Assembly (NCBI GenBank): GCA_029555205.1
Contig: JAKPTB010000097.1
Coordinates: 1 to 64,000 of the forward strand
Length of the DNA: 64,000 bases
Direction of reading: 5' to 3'
Source: Bacillota bacterium
GTDB taxonomy: Bacteria; Bacillota; Desulfotomaculia; Desulfotomaculales; Pelotomaculaceae
Part shown: one piece after another, positions 17,286-27,676 of the stretch
Layout of the letters: every line of letters starts with the position of its first letter
Position numbering within the stretch: the stretch's first letter is position 1
Translations under genes and position numbers: made by a program
Notes under the pieces: model-generated
What the model saw: only the letters and a program-made list of their open reading frames with translations
Databases searched by the model: none
What the model was told of the DNA's origin: nothing

Positions 17286-18476
17286 GTGCCGGATTCTTCT
17301 TATTTGATCAGCCAGGCCCGGACCCGGATGCTCATGAAGTATCCCTTCTTCGGTACCCTGGCCCTCTTTCTACAGCCCAGGGAGGACCCGTCCACCCCGA
17401 GCATGCGGACCGAGGGTTTTGACCTCGTTTACCACGATGATTTTGTCCAGGACCTGTACAAAACCGGCGGCGTCGGCATGCTTATGAGCGCCCTGGTCCA
17501 CGAAGTAATGCACGCGGCGCTCCAGCACATATGGCGCCGGGGCGGCCGGGACCGGGAACTCTGGGACATGGCCTGCGATTATGTCGTCAACCAAATCGTC
17601 AAAGAACAGGGGCTCCAGCTGCCCCCGGGGGTTTTCTTATCTGGCCGTTTTAAGGGCATGTCGGCAGACGCCGTGTATAATATCCTGCTCCAGGAAATGC
17701 CGCCCAAACACCGGGACGATGCGGAGAGAACCTCCACGGCGGGGCAAAGCGGCCTGGATCAACATATCCCGGGAAAAAAGCCTGACGGAAAGCTGCTGGA
17801 CGACCATTCCAGGTGGGGCAAAAACGAGACCGGACAGGAGGAGTCCACCGACTCCAGCGCGGAAGCTTCGACCTGGAAGATGCGTGTGGCCCAGGCGGCC
17901 CAGGACGCCCGGCAAAGAGGCCTCCTGCCCGCCGGCATGATCCAGATCATCGAAAATATCCTGTATCCCAAATTGGACTGGAAGCAGGCTCTGGCTTCCT
18001 TTGTCCAGCCGACCCGGTCCGACTACACCTTCATCCCGCCCGACCGGCGTTTTGACTATGTCTTTCTGCCGGAATTCGGCAGCGAAGGGCTGGAAGAGGT
18101 CGTGGTGGCCATTGATACTTCCGGTTCGGTCTGGCGTTTTTACAAACAGTTCATTTCGGAGATGGTCAGTATTGTCTACTCCTACCCGGAGTTCAAGGGC
18201 TATATTGCCCACTGCGACGCCTCTGTGCAGCTCTTCCAGGAGCTTGACCCGTACAATATACCGCTGCAGTTTAAGGGCAGCGGCGGGACAAACTTCCGCC
18301 CCTTGTTCCAGGAAATCGAAAAACGTAATATCCACCCCTCGTTGATGGTCTTCCTTACCGACGGAGACGCAATCCTGCCCGAGGACCCGCCCCGCTACCC
18401 CGTGCTCTGGGTCCTGACCGGAGAAGACAAACCTATTCCCCCCTACGGAAGCGTGGCCTTCATTTATTTAGAGTAG
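17286..18476 (+). CDS. VWA-like metallopeptidase-domain protein (DUF2201 type), MoxR partner
   Basis: A 396-residue protein. The N-terminal half (about 1-170) is a putative metallopeptidase domain with a zinc motif HEVMHAALQHIW near residues 72-83, followed by DMACDYVVNQIV, as in DUF2201. The C-terminal half (about 270-395) is a VWA-like domain with an incomplete MIDAS (VVVAIDTSGSV near 274-284, then GSGGTNFRPLF and VFLTDGDA). A hydrophilic acidic linker lies at about 140-200. I chose GTG 17286 because AGGAGG ends 7 nt before it; an in-frame GTG at 17280 overlaps that site. It is the expected client or partner of the MoxR ATPase. Confidence 0.9.
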   Translation: MPDSSYLISQARTRMLMKYPFFGTLALFLQPREDPSTPSMRTEGFDLVYHDDFVQDLYKTGGVGMLMSALVHEVMHAALQHIWRRGGRDRELWDMACDYVVNQIVKEQGLQLPPGVFLSGRFKGMSADAVYNILLQEMPPKHRDDAERTSTAGQSGLDQHIPGKKPDGKLLDDHSRWGKNETGQEESTDSSAEASTWKMRVAQAAQDARQRGLLPAGMIQIIENILYPKLDWKQALASFVQPTRSDYTFIPPDRRFDYVFLPEFGSEGLEEVVVAIDTSGSVWRFYKQFISEMVSIVYSYPEFKGYIAHCDASVQLFQELDPYNIPLQFKGSGGTNFRPLFQEIEKRNIHPSLMVFLTDGDAILPEDPPRYPVLWVLTGEDKPIPPYGSVAFIYLE

Positions 18477-18510
18477 GGTACACCTCCTGCCTTAGTGATT
18501 TCAGGGGTTT

Positions 18511-18615
18511 TAAAGCGGACCTGAAAGAATCTTTCACTCCATTACGCTGAGTGCCATTGTTACGGCAATTACTCTGATTCTATGCCCTGATTTCTGTACT
18601 CTTTGAGCATCCCCC
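18511..18615 (+). pseudogene. Decayed fragment of an EamA transporter gene
   Basis: This intergenic stretch of about 105 bp aligns by eye with 21515-21620 inside the intact EamA gene: both read TAAAGCGGA, then CTGAAAGA, GAGTGCCATTGT, CGGCAATT, CCTGATTTCTGTAC and TTTGAGCATCCCC. Scattered substitutions and small indels destroy the reading frame. It is a relic of a second copy, in the same orientation, 3 kb from the intact one. Confidence 0.75.
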
Positions 18616-18766
18616 GGAGAGAACAGCAGCAAACTATTTGCGTAAATCACTAGAATAATTTAACGTCCGCTGTTTGTTGCATAAGCTTCAGAAATTATTT
18701 CGCTCATTATTTCTTTTATTTCTACATCACCTGGTTGAAGTCTGATAGTAATCGGGAGGTGGTTCT

Positions 18767-19360
18767 ATGCACGTGTATATTCTTTTTGCACACCCAGGCA
18801 AAACGTCCTTCAATAGGGAGGTTCTCGGTGCTTTCACACGGGGTCTTCGTGAAGCTGGGCACACATACGAGACCGGCGATTTGTACGAGATGGGATTCAA
18901 ATCAGAAATGGATGCCGAGCAGTATCACCGGGAAACCGACCTTGATCCCTATGAGCCGGTACCAAACGATGTTGCAAGAGAGCAGGAGAAAATTGATCGG
19001 GCCGAGGTTCTGGCTTTTATTTATCCAGTTTGGTGGAGTGACTGTCCAGCAAAGCTTAAAGGTTGGTTTGACAGGGTATTAACATATGGTTATGCCTATT
19101 ACTATGATAAAAGTGGGCAACGGCAGACGAGGGTTGCCATCAAAAAGGCAGTTGTAATCTGTTCGGCGGGTCACACAGTTGAGCACCTGGAGGAAACTGG
19201 TATTGCTGAAAGCATGCGCCGTATTATGTTGAATGATAGACTACTTGGTATAGGTGTGAGAGAGGCAAAAATGGTAATTCTTGGGGGTATGATGCCCCAT
19301 GACAATTCTTTCATGGAGGATAATCTAAAAAGAGCCTACGATCTTGGCAGAAATCTGTGA
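18767..19360 (+). CDS. NAD(P)H dehydrogenase (quinone)/flavodoxin-fold protein
   Basis: A 197-residue protein of the flavodoxin-like NQO1/KefF/MdaB family. The FMN or FAD-binding start is VYILFAHPGKTSFNREVLGAF, the characteristic quinone-reductase block is VLAFIYPVWWSDCPAKLKGWFDRVL near residues 83-107, and the C-terminal part ends with a helix after MVILGGMMPHDN. A GGGAGGT ribosome binding site lies 7 nt before ATG. It probably reduces quinones or other electrophiles by two electrons. It stands between the decayed EamA relic and the MocR gene, and its own promoter was not identified. Confidence 0.88.
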   Translation: MHVYILFAHPGKTSFNREVLGAFTRGLREAGHTYETGDLYEMGFKSEMDAEQYHRETDLDPYEPVPNDVAREQEKIDRAEVLAFIYPVWWSDCPAKLKGWFDRVLTYGYAYYYDKSGQRQTRVAIKKAVVICSAGHTVEHLEETGIAESMRRIMLNDRLLGIGVREAKMVILGGMMPHDNSFMEDNLKRAYDLGRNL

Positions 19361-19454
19361 AGTAGGCCCTGTCTCTGGCAGTTGGATAGGACCGCCACAC
19401 CGGAATATCCATACAAAGCATTTTCATACCGCCTGATAATGTTTTCTTAAAGAA

Positions 19455-20852
19455 TCAGATATTTAATCCCGTTATAATATCAGATAACAGTTCAACACCT
19501 TTTATGATTACAGCGGGTTCCAGATGCCCATATCCGATCAGCAGCTTGCTTTGATGCCTGCCTTTTTCTATGCAATAGCTTTCTACTGGAGTAATATACA
19601 GTCCATTTTGCAGGCAGTAGTTTTTAAATCCCTCATCAAATCGCTTTCCAGGAAAATCGATGGCAACGTGCAACCCGGCAGAGTCTCCATATGCAATCCA
19701 CTCGCTGCCAAAGGCTCCTTCCAGTGACTCCAATAACACCTGCCGGCGCTGACCGTAAATTTTACGCATTTTTTGAATATGCCTGTCAAACTTGCGTGTC
19801 CTTAAAAATTCTGCCAAAGCAGCCTGCTCAAAGGGTGGATTTTGTACATCCGTATGGGTGCGCAGATCACGCCAGCGATCTTGAAACTTATAGGGTAAAA
19901 TTACATAACCTATCCTCAGTGCCGGAAATACTGCTTTACTGAAGGTGCCAACATAAAACACGCGTTGCGGGTCCAAAGCGTATAGCGGAGCAATGGACTC
20001 TCCGCTGTACCGGAACTCGCTGTCATAATCATCTTCGATGATATAAAGATTATTTTCTCTGGCAAAGCGAATCAGTGAGGCACGGCGTGATGCGGGAAGT
20101 ATTCCGCCCAGGGGAAACTGATGGGATGGCGTAACATATATTGCGCCTGTATTTCCGCACTTTGAAAGGTAGTTTGTCTGTATTCCCTCGGCATCCACAG
20201 GTATGGGAACAATGGTGCAGCCTTTATTTTTCAACGTTCTAAGCATCCCGGTATGGCAGGGGTCCTCCATCAATATTTTTTGACCATCCCCACGCAGAAT
20301 ATCCGCAATCAGATGCAACCCGTGCGTTGCACCGGCAGTAATAAAGATATGATCCGATGTAATCTTAAGGCCCCGGCTTCTGAACAGCCAGGCTGCAATT
20401 TCCTCTCGAAGTTCAGGCAATCCCTGCGGTCCGGTATAACCAAAAGCCTCAAGAGGCAATTCATTGGAAGCCTTGTGCAGAAGCTGCTGCCAAAGGAACC
20501 TGGGAAATTGCCTTAAGTCGGGTCTGCCCGTACGAAAGCTCACTGAAACCGGTGGGATTAACTTGCTTTTTGTTTTTGGCAATAGTACCGGTTCCACCGG
20601 TTCGATGCACAAGCCGCTGGCAACCCGTGTAGGAGCTCCCTGCCGGCTTATTACGAAGCCCTCTGCAAGCAGCAGGTCATAAGCCTCGCAAACAGTATTT
20701 CGGGAAACATCCAGCTCCTTCGCCAATTTCCGGGTGGACGGCAGAGCTTCTCCCGCTTTCAGTTGCCCGGACAGCATCAGTTCCTTTAAGGCCTGATAAA
20801 TCTGACGCCATAACTGTAATTCACTTTTTCGATTCAATTCAATTCCTAACAT
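19455..20852 (-). CDS. MocR/PdxR-type GntR transcription regulator with aminotransferase domain
   Basis: A 465-residue fusion regulator. Residues about 8-75 are a GntR winged helix (ELQLWRQIYQALKELMLSGQ ... LPSTRKLAKELDVSRNTVCEAYDLL). Residues about 115-460 form a fold type I aminotransferase domain with the PLP lysine in YVGTFSKAVFPALRIGY near residue 305 and DDYDSEFRYSG upstream. I chose ATG 20852, which has GGAGA 6 nt upstream and gives the family N-terminus; the frame stays open for 107 more codons without a start signal. It is divergent from the EamA transporter, and an operator sits between them. Typical ligands are PLP or PLP-amino acid adducts. Confidence 0.9.
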   Translation of the reverse strand: MLGIELNRKSELQLWRQIYQALKELMLSGQLKAGEALPSTRKLAKELDVSRNTVCEAYDLLLAEGFVISRQGAPTRVASGLCIEPVEPVLLPKTKSKLIPPVSVSFRTGRPDLRQFPRFLWQQLLHKASNELPLEAFGYTGPQGLPELREEIAAWLFRSRGLKITSDHIFITAGATHGLHLIADILRGDGQKILMEDPCHTGMLRTLKNKGCTIVPIPVDAEGIQTNYLSKCGNTGAIYVTPSHQFPLGGILPASRRASLIRFARENNLYIIEDDYDSEFRYSGESIAPLYALDPQRVFYVGTFSKAVFPALRIGYVILPYKFQDRWRDLRTHTDVQNPPFEQAALAEFLRTRKFDRHIQKMRKIYGQRRQVLLESLEGAFGSEWIAYGDSAGLHVAIDFPGKRFDEGFKNYCLQNGLYITPVESYCIEKGRHQSKLLIGYGHLEPAVIIKGVELLSDIITGLNI

Positions 20853-20862
20853 AATGTCTCCA

Positions 20863-20910
20863 ACTGGCTCTATGAAACCCGTGTTATACTGGTTCTTTAA
20901 TAGAACCAGT
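20863..20910. promoter_or_regulatory. MocR operator between mocR-like and EamA genes
   Basis: ACTGGTTCT (20888-20896) and AGAACCAGT (20902-20910) form a perfect inverted repeat with a 5-bp spacer; a direct repeat ACTGGCTCT (one mismatch) lies at 20863-20871, 25 bp upstream. A direct repeat combined with an inverted one is the layout reported for several PdxR/MocR regulators. The site lies between the MocR start (20852) and the EamA start (20971). Confidence 0.7.
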
Positions 20911-20970
20911 GCTTTGAGTAAAATTATACCATTAATAAATAAGTATGCTACGGATTTCTGGAGAACTGTT

Positions 20971-21999
20971 TTGAATGAATCGATAATCGGGAAAGTATAT
21001 TTGATCTGTGCCTTTTCACTGGCGGGAACCAGTGTTATTTCTGCCAAATTTGTTACAGGAAAGCTTGGAGCTTTTACCATCACGGCAGTCAGCCTGTTTT
21101 TCTCGCTTGCGATTTTAGCTCCATTATGCGGCAAACAGCTCGTTCGATACATCAAACTAATGTCATCTCGCAATTTCCTGTTTTTATCGCTCCAGGCCTT
21201 ATGCGGTATTTTTCTGTTCCGTATGTTTTTATTAAGCGGACTTAATTATACCAGCGCCGGAGAAGCAGGCATACTTACAGGTGCGACACCTGCTATAACA
21301 GCTATTTTCGCCATGGTCGTATTAAGGGAGCCAATCAGTGGCAGAAAGCTTTCCGGAATACTCTGCACAGTGGGAGGCATTCTAATCATTCATGGAGTGT
21401 TAACACCAGGAAATGATTTATCCCTGGAACATATCGGCGGGAATATACTTGTGCTTTGTGCGGCGGTAAGTGAGTCTGCTTTCAATACTTTGTCACGTAT
21501 TTCCGCTGTTAAGTCTAAAGCGGAGCTGAAAGAGTCTTCAAGTCCAATTACGCAGAGTGCCATTGTATCGGCAATTGCTCTGGTCCTATGCCTGATTTCT
21601 GTACCATTTGAGCATCCCCTGCATAGACTTTCTGGAATCGGCCTCATGGAATGGATGGCTCTTCTGTGGTACGGCGTATTTGTGACAGCTCTGGCCTTTA
21701 TCTGTTGGTACTCTGGAATAAAGCGGTGCAACGTGTTTACAGCTGCGGCTTTTTCGGGAATGATGCCATTTACCTCCATGCTGCTATCCACCGCTGTGTT
21801 GGGGGAAAGCGTCCATTGCCAGCAGTGGCTGGGCGGGCTTCTTGTCATCGCAGGTATGATCCTGATTGGAACTGAAGGCATTGATGTCGTGTCTTCGGTT
21901 TTGAAACACAAAAAAACAGAGGGAAAGAAGAGGAAATGGATATTTTTATCAATGAAGCAGGCGCTGCCGCAAAATGCTTCGTTGGCATTCAGGTCATGA
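20971..21999 (+). CDS. EamA (DMT superfamily) transporter
   Basis: A 342-residue inner-membrane transporter with about ten membrane segments in two EamA halves (about residues 5-135 and 150-295). Signatures include LTGATPAITAIFAMVVLREPISGRKL at the end of the first half and AAAFSGMMPFTSMLLSTAVLGE in the second. I chose TTG 20971, which has GGAGA 8 nt upstream; the frame is open back to 20854 but that part would cover the operator. The charged C-terminal tail (about 300-342) is unusual in length. The divergent MocR regulator suggests it exports an amino acid or a vitamin B6-related metabolite; that is inference. A decayed second copy lies at 18511. Confidence 0.88.
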   Translation: MNESIIGKVYLICAFSLAGTSVISAKFVTGKLGAFTITAVSLFFSLAILAPLCGKQLVRYIKLMSSRNFLFLSLQALCGIFLFRMFLLSGLNYTSAGEAGILTGATPAITAIFAMVVLREPISGRKLSGILCTVGGILIIHGVLTPGNDLSLEHIGGNILVLCAAVSESAFNTLSRISAVKSKAELKESSSPITQSAIVSAIALVLCLISVPFEHPLHRLSGIGLMEWMALLWYGVFVTALAFICWYSGIKRCNVFTAAAFSGMMPFTSMLLSTAVLGESVHCQQWLGGLLVIAGMILIGTEGIDVVSSVLKHKKTEGKKRKWIFLSMKQALPQNASLAFRS

Positions 22000-24955
<2,956 letters not shown>

Positions 24956-25001
24956 ATCACTCTAAAAATTATATATCAATTTTTATATATCAACTTTGTC
25001 G

Positions 25002-25034
25002 GTAATTAGGGGCAGTGATCCTGCCCCTAATTAC
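25002..25034 (+). terminator. Strong hairpin after katG
   Basis: GTAATTAGGGGCAG and CTGCCCCTAATTAC form a perfect 14-bp stem with a 5-nt loop, 46 bp after the katG stop. There is only a weak T run (TTTGATTG), but the stem strength makes termination or 3-prime protection likely. Confidence 0.75.
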
Positions 25035-26143
25035 TTTGATTGAACAGAAGTTGCTGATAGATTGTATTGGATACGATAGTGTAAAGATATTACAGGGAAC
25101 TTTTAACACAAGGCGAAGATATCCGAAAACAGCTGGCTTGAAACAGCCCATATTATATCTCAGGTACTGAATTTGCTTTCCGATAGAGGTTATGAAGGGT
25201 TTCTATGTGTGTATACTGGTTATTAGACTCCCTTTAACTGCAAATCACCATTTTAGATATTTTATTATTTTAAATCCATTAATATACATTTTTGTTTCAG
25301 TAGCTTATAAAACCCGAAGCCTGCTGTCTAATCAAGCAGGAAAAGAAGAAAACCCTGGCCTAACTGGCCGGTTTTTCTGTTACTGGCTGGAGATGGTTTT
25401 TGGCTCTCACAATATATTGATGGAGCTAATAAATGTAATCAGAAATAAATATTTAACTCTGCTCGTTGGCGGGTGTTAGAATCAAAAAGAGGGAATGGTT
25501 GTGACAAAATGTATTACACGGCATTGAAGTAGTACACCTAAATTTTTATAGGTGGTGATGCGGAAGGTTTATCAGACTATTGAAACTGCCCAGTTTTGAT
25601 AAACGTTAAGGGTATCCCTGTTGTTGAATAGGGGATAATGTGAATGGGGGGCAGGTATGCACGTGAATTCAAGAACTTGCCGCCTGTGGAGTTCTGAATT
25701 GAAGAACCAGGCTACAGTTGCATTAATGACAGGAGAACTGGGACTACGTCATACAACAATTTGAGGCTGGCTCCTCAAGCACCGCCAACACAGAAAAAGT
25801 TATGGCGTTATTACCAAAAAATTCCGCTTCAATCCGATACTGGGTAAAGCTTTCCGAAGGATTAGCGGGTCTGGAAGGGAAAACGCAAGATATAAAAAGC
25901 TCTTTTTACTTAGCAGAATCTTAATAAAGACTTGTTTATAACCATTCATCCAGTTTTTGGGTTGTGGGGATGGTTAAGCTCCTAAAGTATTTAAGTGGCT
26001 CACGACGGGAAAAACTTGGGCTTATTTTAGTGTCAAAAAGTGCCGGGTAAGGGCACTGTTGAGGAAGTGAGGCCACAAAAGAAGCCATGCTGGGGAGACG
26101 GTTCTTGTTATTAAATAAAAATGAATTTAGGAGGGTTATTAAC
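25035..26143. other. Gene-poor region with degenerate coding traces
   Basis: About 1.1 kb without a supported gene. Around 25700-25880 one frame reads ELKNQATVALMTGELGLRHT, a stop, then GWLLKHRQHRKSYGVITKKF, which looks like a decayed coding segment; I could not name the family. Two terminator-like hairpins interrupt the region. The open frame at 25192-25479 has no ribosome binding site and atypical composition, so I do not call it. Confidence 0.45.
25351..25376 (+). terminator. Terminator-like hairpin in gene-poor region
   Basis: CTGGCC and GGCCGG pair (one T-G) around TAACT, extended by AACC with GGTT, and followed by TTTTT. There is no gene immediately before it, so a small RNA or a lost gene may have ended here. 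Confidence 0.5.
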
Positions 26144-26512
26144 ATGGCAAAAGATATACCGAGCGGTCAAGCCAAACATTTTAGAAAAGGTGTTTCAGAT
26201 TCATTATTGGAATACAAAAAAGACTATGATGGCATCTTTTTACCATTTGATTTGCCCCATAAAGACGCTGCTGTGGAAGCTTACAAAAAAGGACGCCGGG
26301 AAGGCGATATACTGAAGAAAGAATCAGAACCAGACGAGCAAGGTGCTGCATACCGTAGAGGCATCTCAGATTCATTGTTGGATGAAAAAAAGGATTACGA
26401 TGGCAAATATAAGCCCTTTGACCTGCCCAAATCACAATTAGCTTCTTACAAAAAGGGCCGTGTAGAGGGAGATAAACTTAAGAAAGAAATTGAGGCAAGG
26501 GTCCAGGATTAA
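26144..26512 (+). CDS. Small protein made of two tandem ~47-residue repeats
   Basis: A 122-residue, highly charged cytosolic protein. It contains the same module twice: residues about 13-59 begin FRKGVSDSLLEYKKDYDG and continue FDLPHKD ... YKKGRREGDILKKE; residues about 69-113 begin YRRGISDSLLDEKKDYDG and continue FDLPKSQ ... YKKGRVEGDKLKKE. Only a short linker separates them. AGGAGGG lies 7 nt before ATG 26144; an upstream frame extension lacks a site. I do not recognise the family. The repeated FDLP and KKGR-EGD motifs suggest a small binding module. It sits alone between gene-poor stretches. Confidence 0.75.
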   Translation: MAKDIPSGQAKHFRKGVSDSLLEYKKDYDGIFLPFDLPHKDAAVEAYKKGRREGDILKKESEPDEQGAAYRRGISDSLLDEKKDYDGKYKPFDLPKSQLASYKKGRVEGDKLKKEIEARVQD

Positions 26513-26595
26513 AATGTAATAGGATAACCCCCTCACTTGGATAATATATTATGAGAAAGAAGACAATCATAACCGTTTTGCCCAAAGAGCGTTTC

Positions 26596-26644
26596 CTTGA
26601 TACCTTTGACGATAGTATGGCAACAGTATGGCAACAGTATCAAG
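26596..26644. repeat. Inverted repeat flanking an 11-bp direct repeat
   Basis: CTTGATAC (26596-26603) and GTATCAAG (26637-26644) are perfect inverted arms; between them AGTATGGCAAC occurs twice in tandem. It lies between the two-repeat protein gene and its terminator. Confidence 0.45.
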
Positions 26645-26664
26645 ATAGAACCGTCGCTGGATAG

Positions 26665-26695
26665 GGGGTAACCTATAGATACCCCATTTTCTTTT
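26665..26695 (+). terminator. Terminator after the two-repeat protein gene
   Basis: GGGGTA and TACCCC pair around a 9-nt loop and are followed by ATTTTCTTTTTCT. It lies about 150 bp after the gene at 26144-26512. Confidence 0.6.
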
Positions 26696-26939
26696 TCTCA
26701 ATGGATCTGTCCTTACTCAGGTTAATACGCTAAAGCGCTGTATTAAATGGAATAGAAGCAAGTAATAAAGGCGAGGGAAAAAGGTGTATTGAGACAGGGA
26801 AATTCATTTTTGCTTTTTGCTTCTTACCCATTGAATTATGCGTGTCCTATTTAGGCAACGGTTTAACAAGTACCATTTGATTTGATCCAATTGATGTATT
26901 GCGCCAATCCCTGAGCGTATTGAATTTTGCAAACCGGCT

Positions 26940-26967
26940 CTGGAGTAATAATACTCCAGGCTTTTTT
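26940..26967 (+). terminator. Rho-independent terminator ahead of the leader RNA array
   Basis: CTGGAGTA and TACTCCAG form a perfect 8-bp stem with a 4-nt loop, followed by GCTTTTTTC. The 250 bp before it hold no gene, so it may end a small RNA or read-through from 26144. It insulates the Moco-type array. Confidence 0.75.
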
Positions 26968-27120
26968 CTTTTTCTATAAGGCTGTCTGTACTAGAAACCA
27001 AAATCTTAAGGAGATTCCAAGAAAAAAAGCTTGAAAGGTGGTATAATTATCCAATAGATTTTTTTTAGATATAAAAAGGATTTATATAGTTTTAGTAGAA
27101 TAAAATCCAATAGTTTCTTT

Positions 27121-27126
27121 TATAAT
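27121..27126 (+). promoter_or_regulatory. Candidate -10 box before the leader RNA array
   Basis: TATAAT ten bases before the first leader RNA. A second TATAAT lies at 27043-27048. Neither has a clear -35, so the start site is a guess. Confidence 0.35.
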
Positions 27127-27135
27127 TAAAAATGA

Positions 27136-27235
27136 TAAATCTGAGTCTCCATTGCCTGTGGTAATTAAACTATGGTAGGGAGGCCGGTAGGGTGTGGCGG
27201 GAAACCGGTACGCCTCCCAGTGCGGAAAGGATTTA
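27136..27235 (+). promoter_or_regulatory. Moco/Tuco-type riboswitch, copy 1
   Basis: A 100-nt element: P1 pairs TAAATC with GATTTA; then the conserved AGTCTC; one short stem TTGCC/GGTAG; then GGGAGGC pairing with GCCTCCC, capped by CCGGT/ACCGG; then the conserved GGAAAGG. This order and these words match the molybdenum-cofactor riboswitch as I remember it from E. coli moaA (AGCCUC, CAGGG, GCCUCCC, GGAAAGG). Only one stem lies between AGTCTC and AGGG, i.e. the P3 arm is absent, the compact form proposed to respond to tungsten cofactor. Confidence 0.75.
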
Positions 27236-27253
27236 ACGGTAATTCCAGGATGG

Positions 27254-27281
27254 CCGTCATGTTCTTACGCATGGCGGTTTT
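27254..27281 (+). terminator. Terminator of riboswitch copy 1
   Basis: CCGTCATG and CATGGCGG pair (one T-G) and are followed by TTTT. ACGGT just after the riboswitch can pair with the CCGT of this stem, offering an antiterminator. Confidence 0.6.
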
Positions 27282-27306
27282 ACTGCTTTATAACTGAAAA
27301 ATGATA

Positions 27307-27406
27307 TAAATCTGAGTTTCCATTGCCTGTGGTAATTAAACTATGGCAGGGAGGCCGGTAGGGTGTGCCGGGAAACCGGTGCGCCTCCCAGTGCGGAAAG
27401 GATTTA
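27307..27406 (+). promoter_or_regulatory. Moco/Tuco-type riboswitch, copy 2
   Basis: Second copy, 171 bp after the first, differing from it at only a few positions (GAGTTTCC, GGTGTGCCGGG, GTGCGCC). All paired elements and the GGAAAGG core are preserved. Confidence 0.75.
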
Positions 27407-27424
27407 ACGGTAATTCCAGGATGG

Positions 27425-27452
27425 CCGTCATGTTCTTACGCATGGCGGTTTT
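27425..27452 (+). terminator. Terminator of riboswitch copy 2
   Basis: The same CCGTCATG/CATGGCGG hairpin followed by TTTT, at the same spacing from copy 2 as the first terminator from copy 1. Confidence 0.6.
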
Positions 27453-27480
27453 GCTGCTTTATAACTGAAAAAAAATGACA

Positions 27481-27580
27481 TAAATCTGAGTCTCCATTGC
27501 CTGTGGTAATTAAACTATGGCAGGGAGGCCGGTAGGGTGTGGCGGGAAACCGGTACGCCTCCCAGTGCGGAAAGGATTTA
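27481..27580 (+). promoter_or_regulatory. Moco/Tuco-type riboswitch, copy 3
   Basis: Third copy, 174 bp after the second and again almost identical. The downstream part diverges from the first two units right after GATTTA, so this copy has a different expression platform, leading into the apbE leader. Confidence 0.75.
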
Positions 27581-27587
27581 GCTGACT

Positions 27588-27631
27588 AAGTAAGGGGCTC
27601 ATTATGACTAACTTGCTTTGCCGGCTTTTTT
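27588..27631 (+). terminator. Possible terminator of riboswitch copy 3
   Basis: AAGTAAG and CTTGCTT pair (one T-G) and a TTTTTT run follows after a short GC-rich stretch (TGCCGGC). The geometry is imperfect, so the call is tentative. Confidence 0.35.
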
Positions 27632-27676
27632 ACTTTCAAATGGAAATTATAAAGTTTGTTGTGGTGAATATTTTAT

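Noticed and set aside
25192-25479. Open frame of 95 codons after katG
   Set aside because: No ribosome binding site, it spans a terminator hairpin, and the translation has no domain-like pattern.
25690-25890. Transposase remnant
   Set aside because: A decayed coding trace is visible, but I could not match it to a specific insertion-sequence family, so I do not name it.
27136-27580. Reading the triple element as a CRISPR array or as mobile-element repeats
   Set aside because: Units are ~100 nt with a consistent RNA fold and terminators, spacing DNA is itself conserved between the first two units, and no cas or transposase genes are near.
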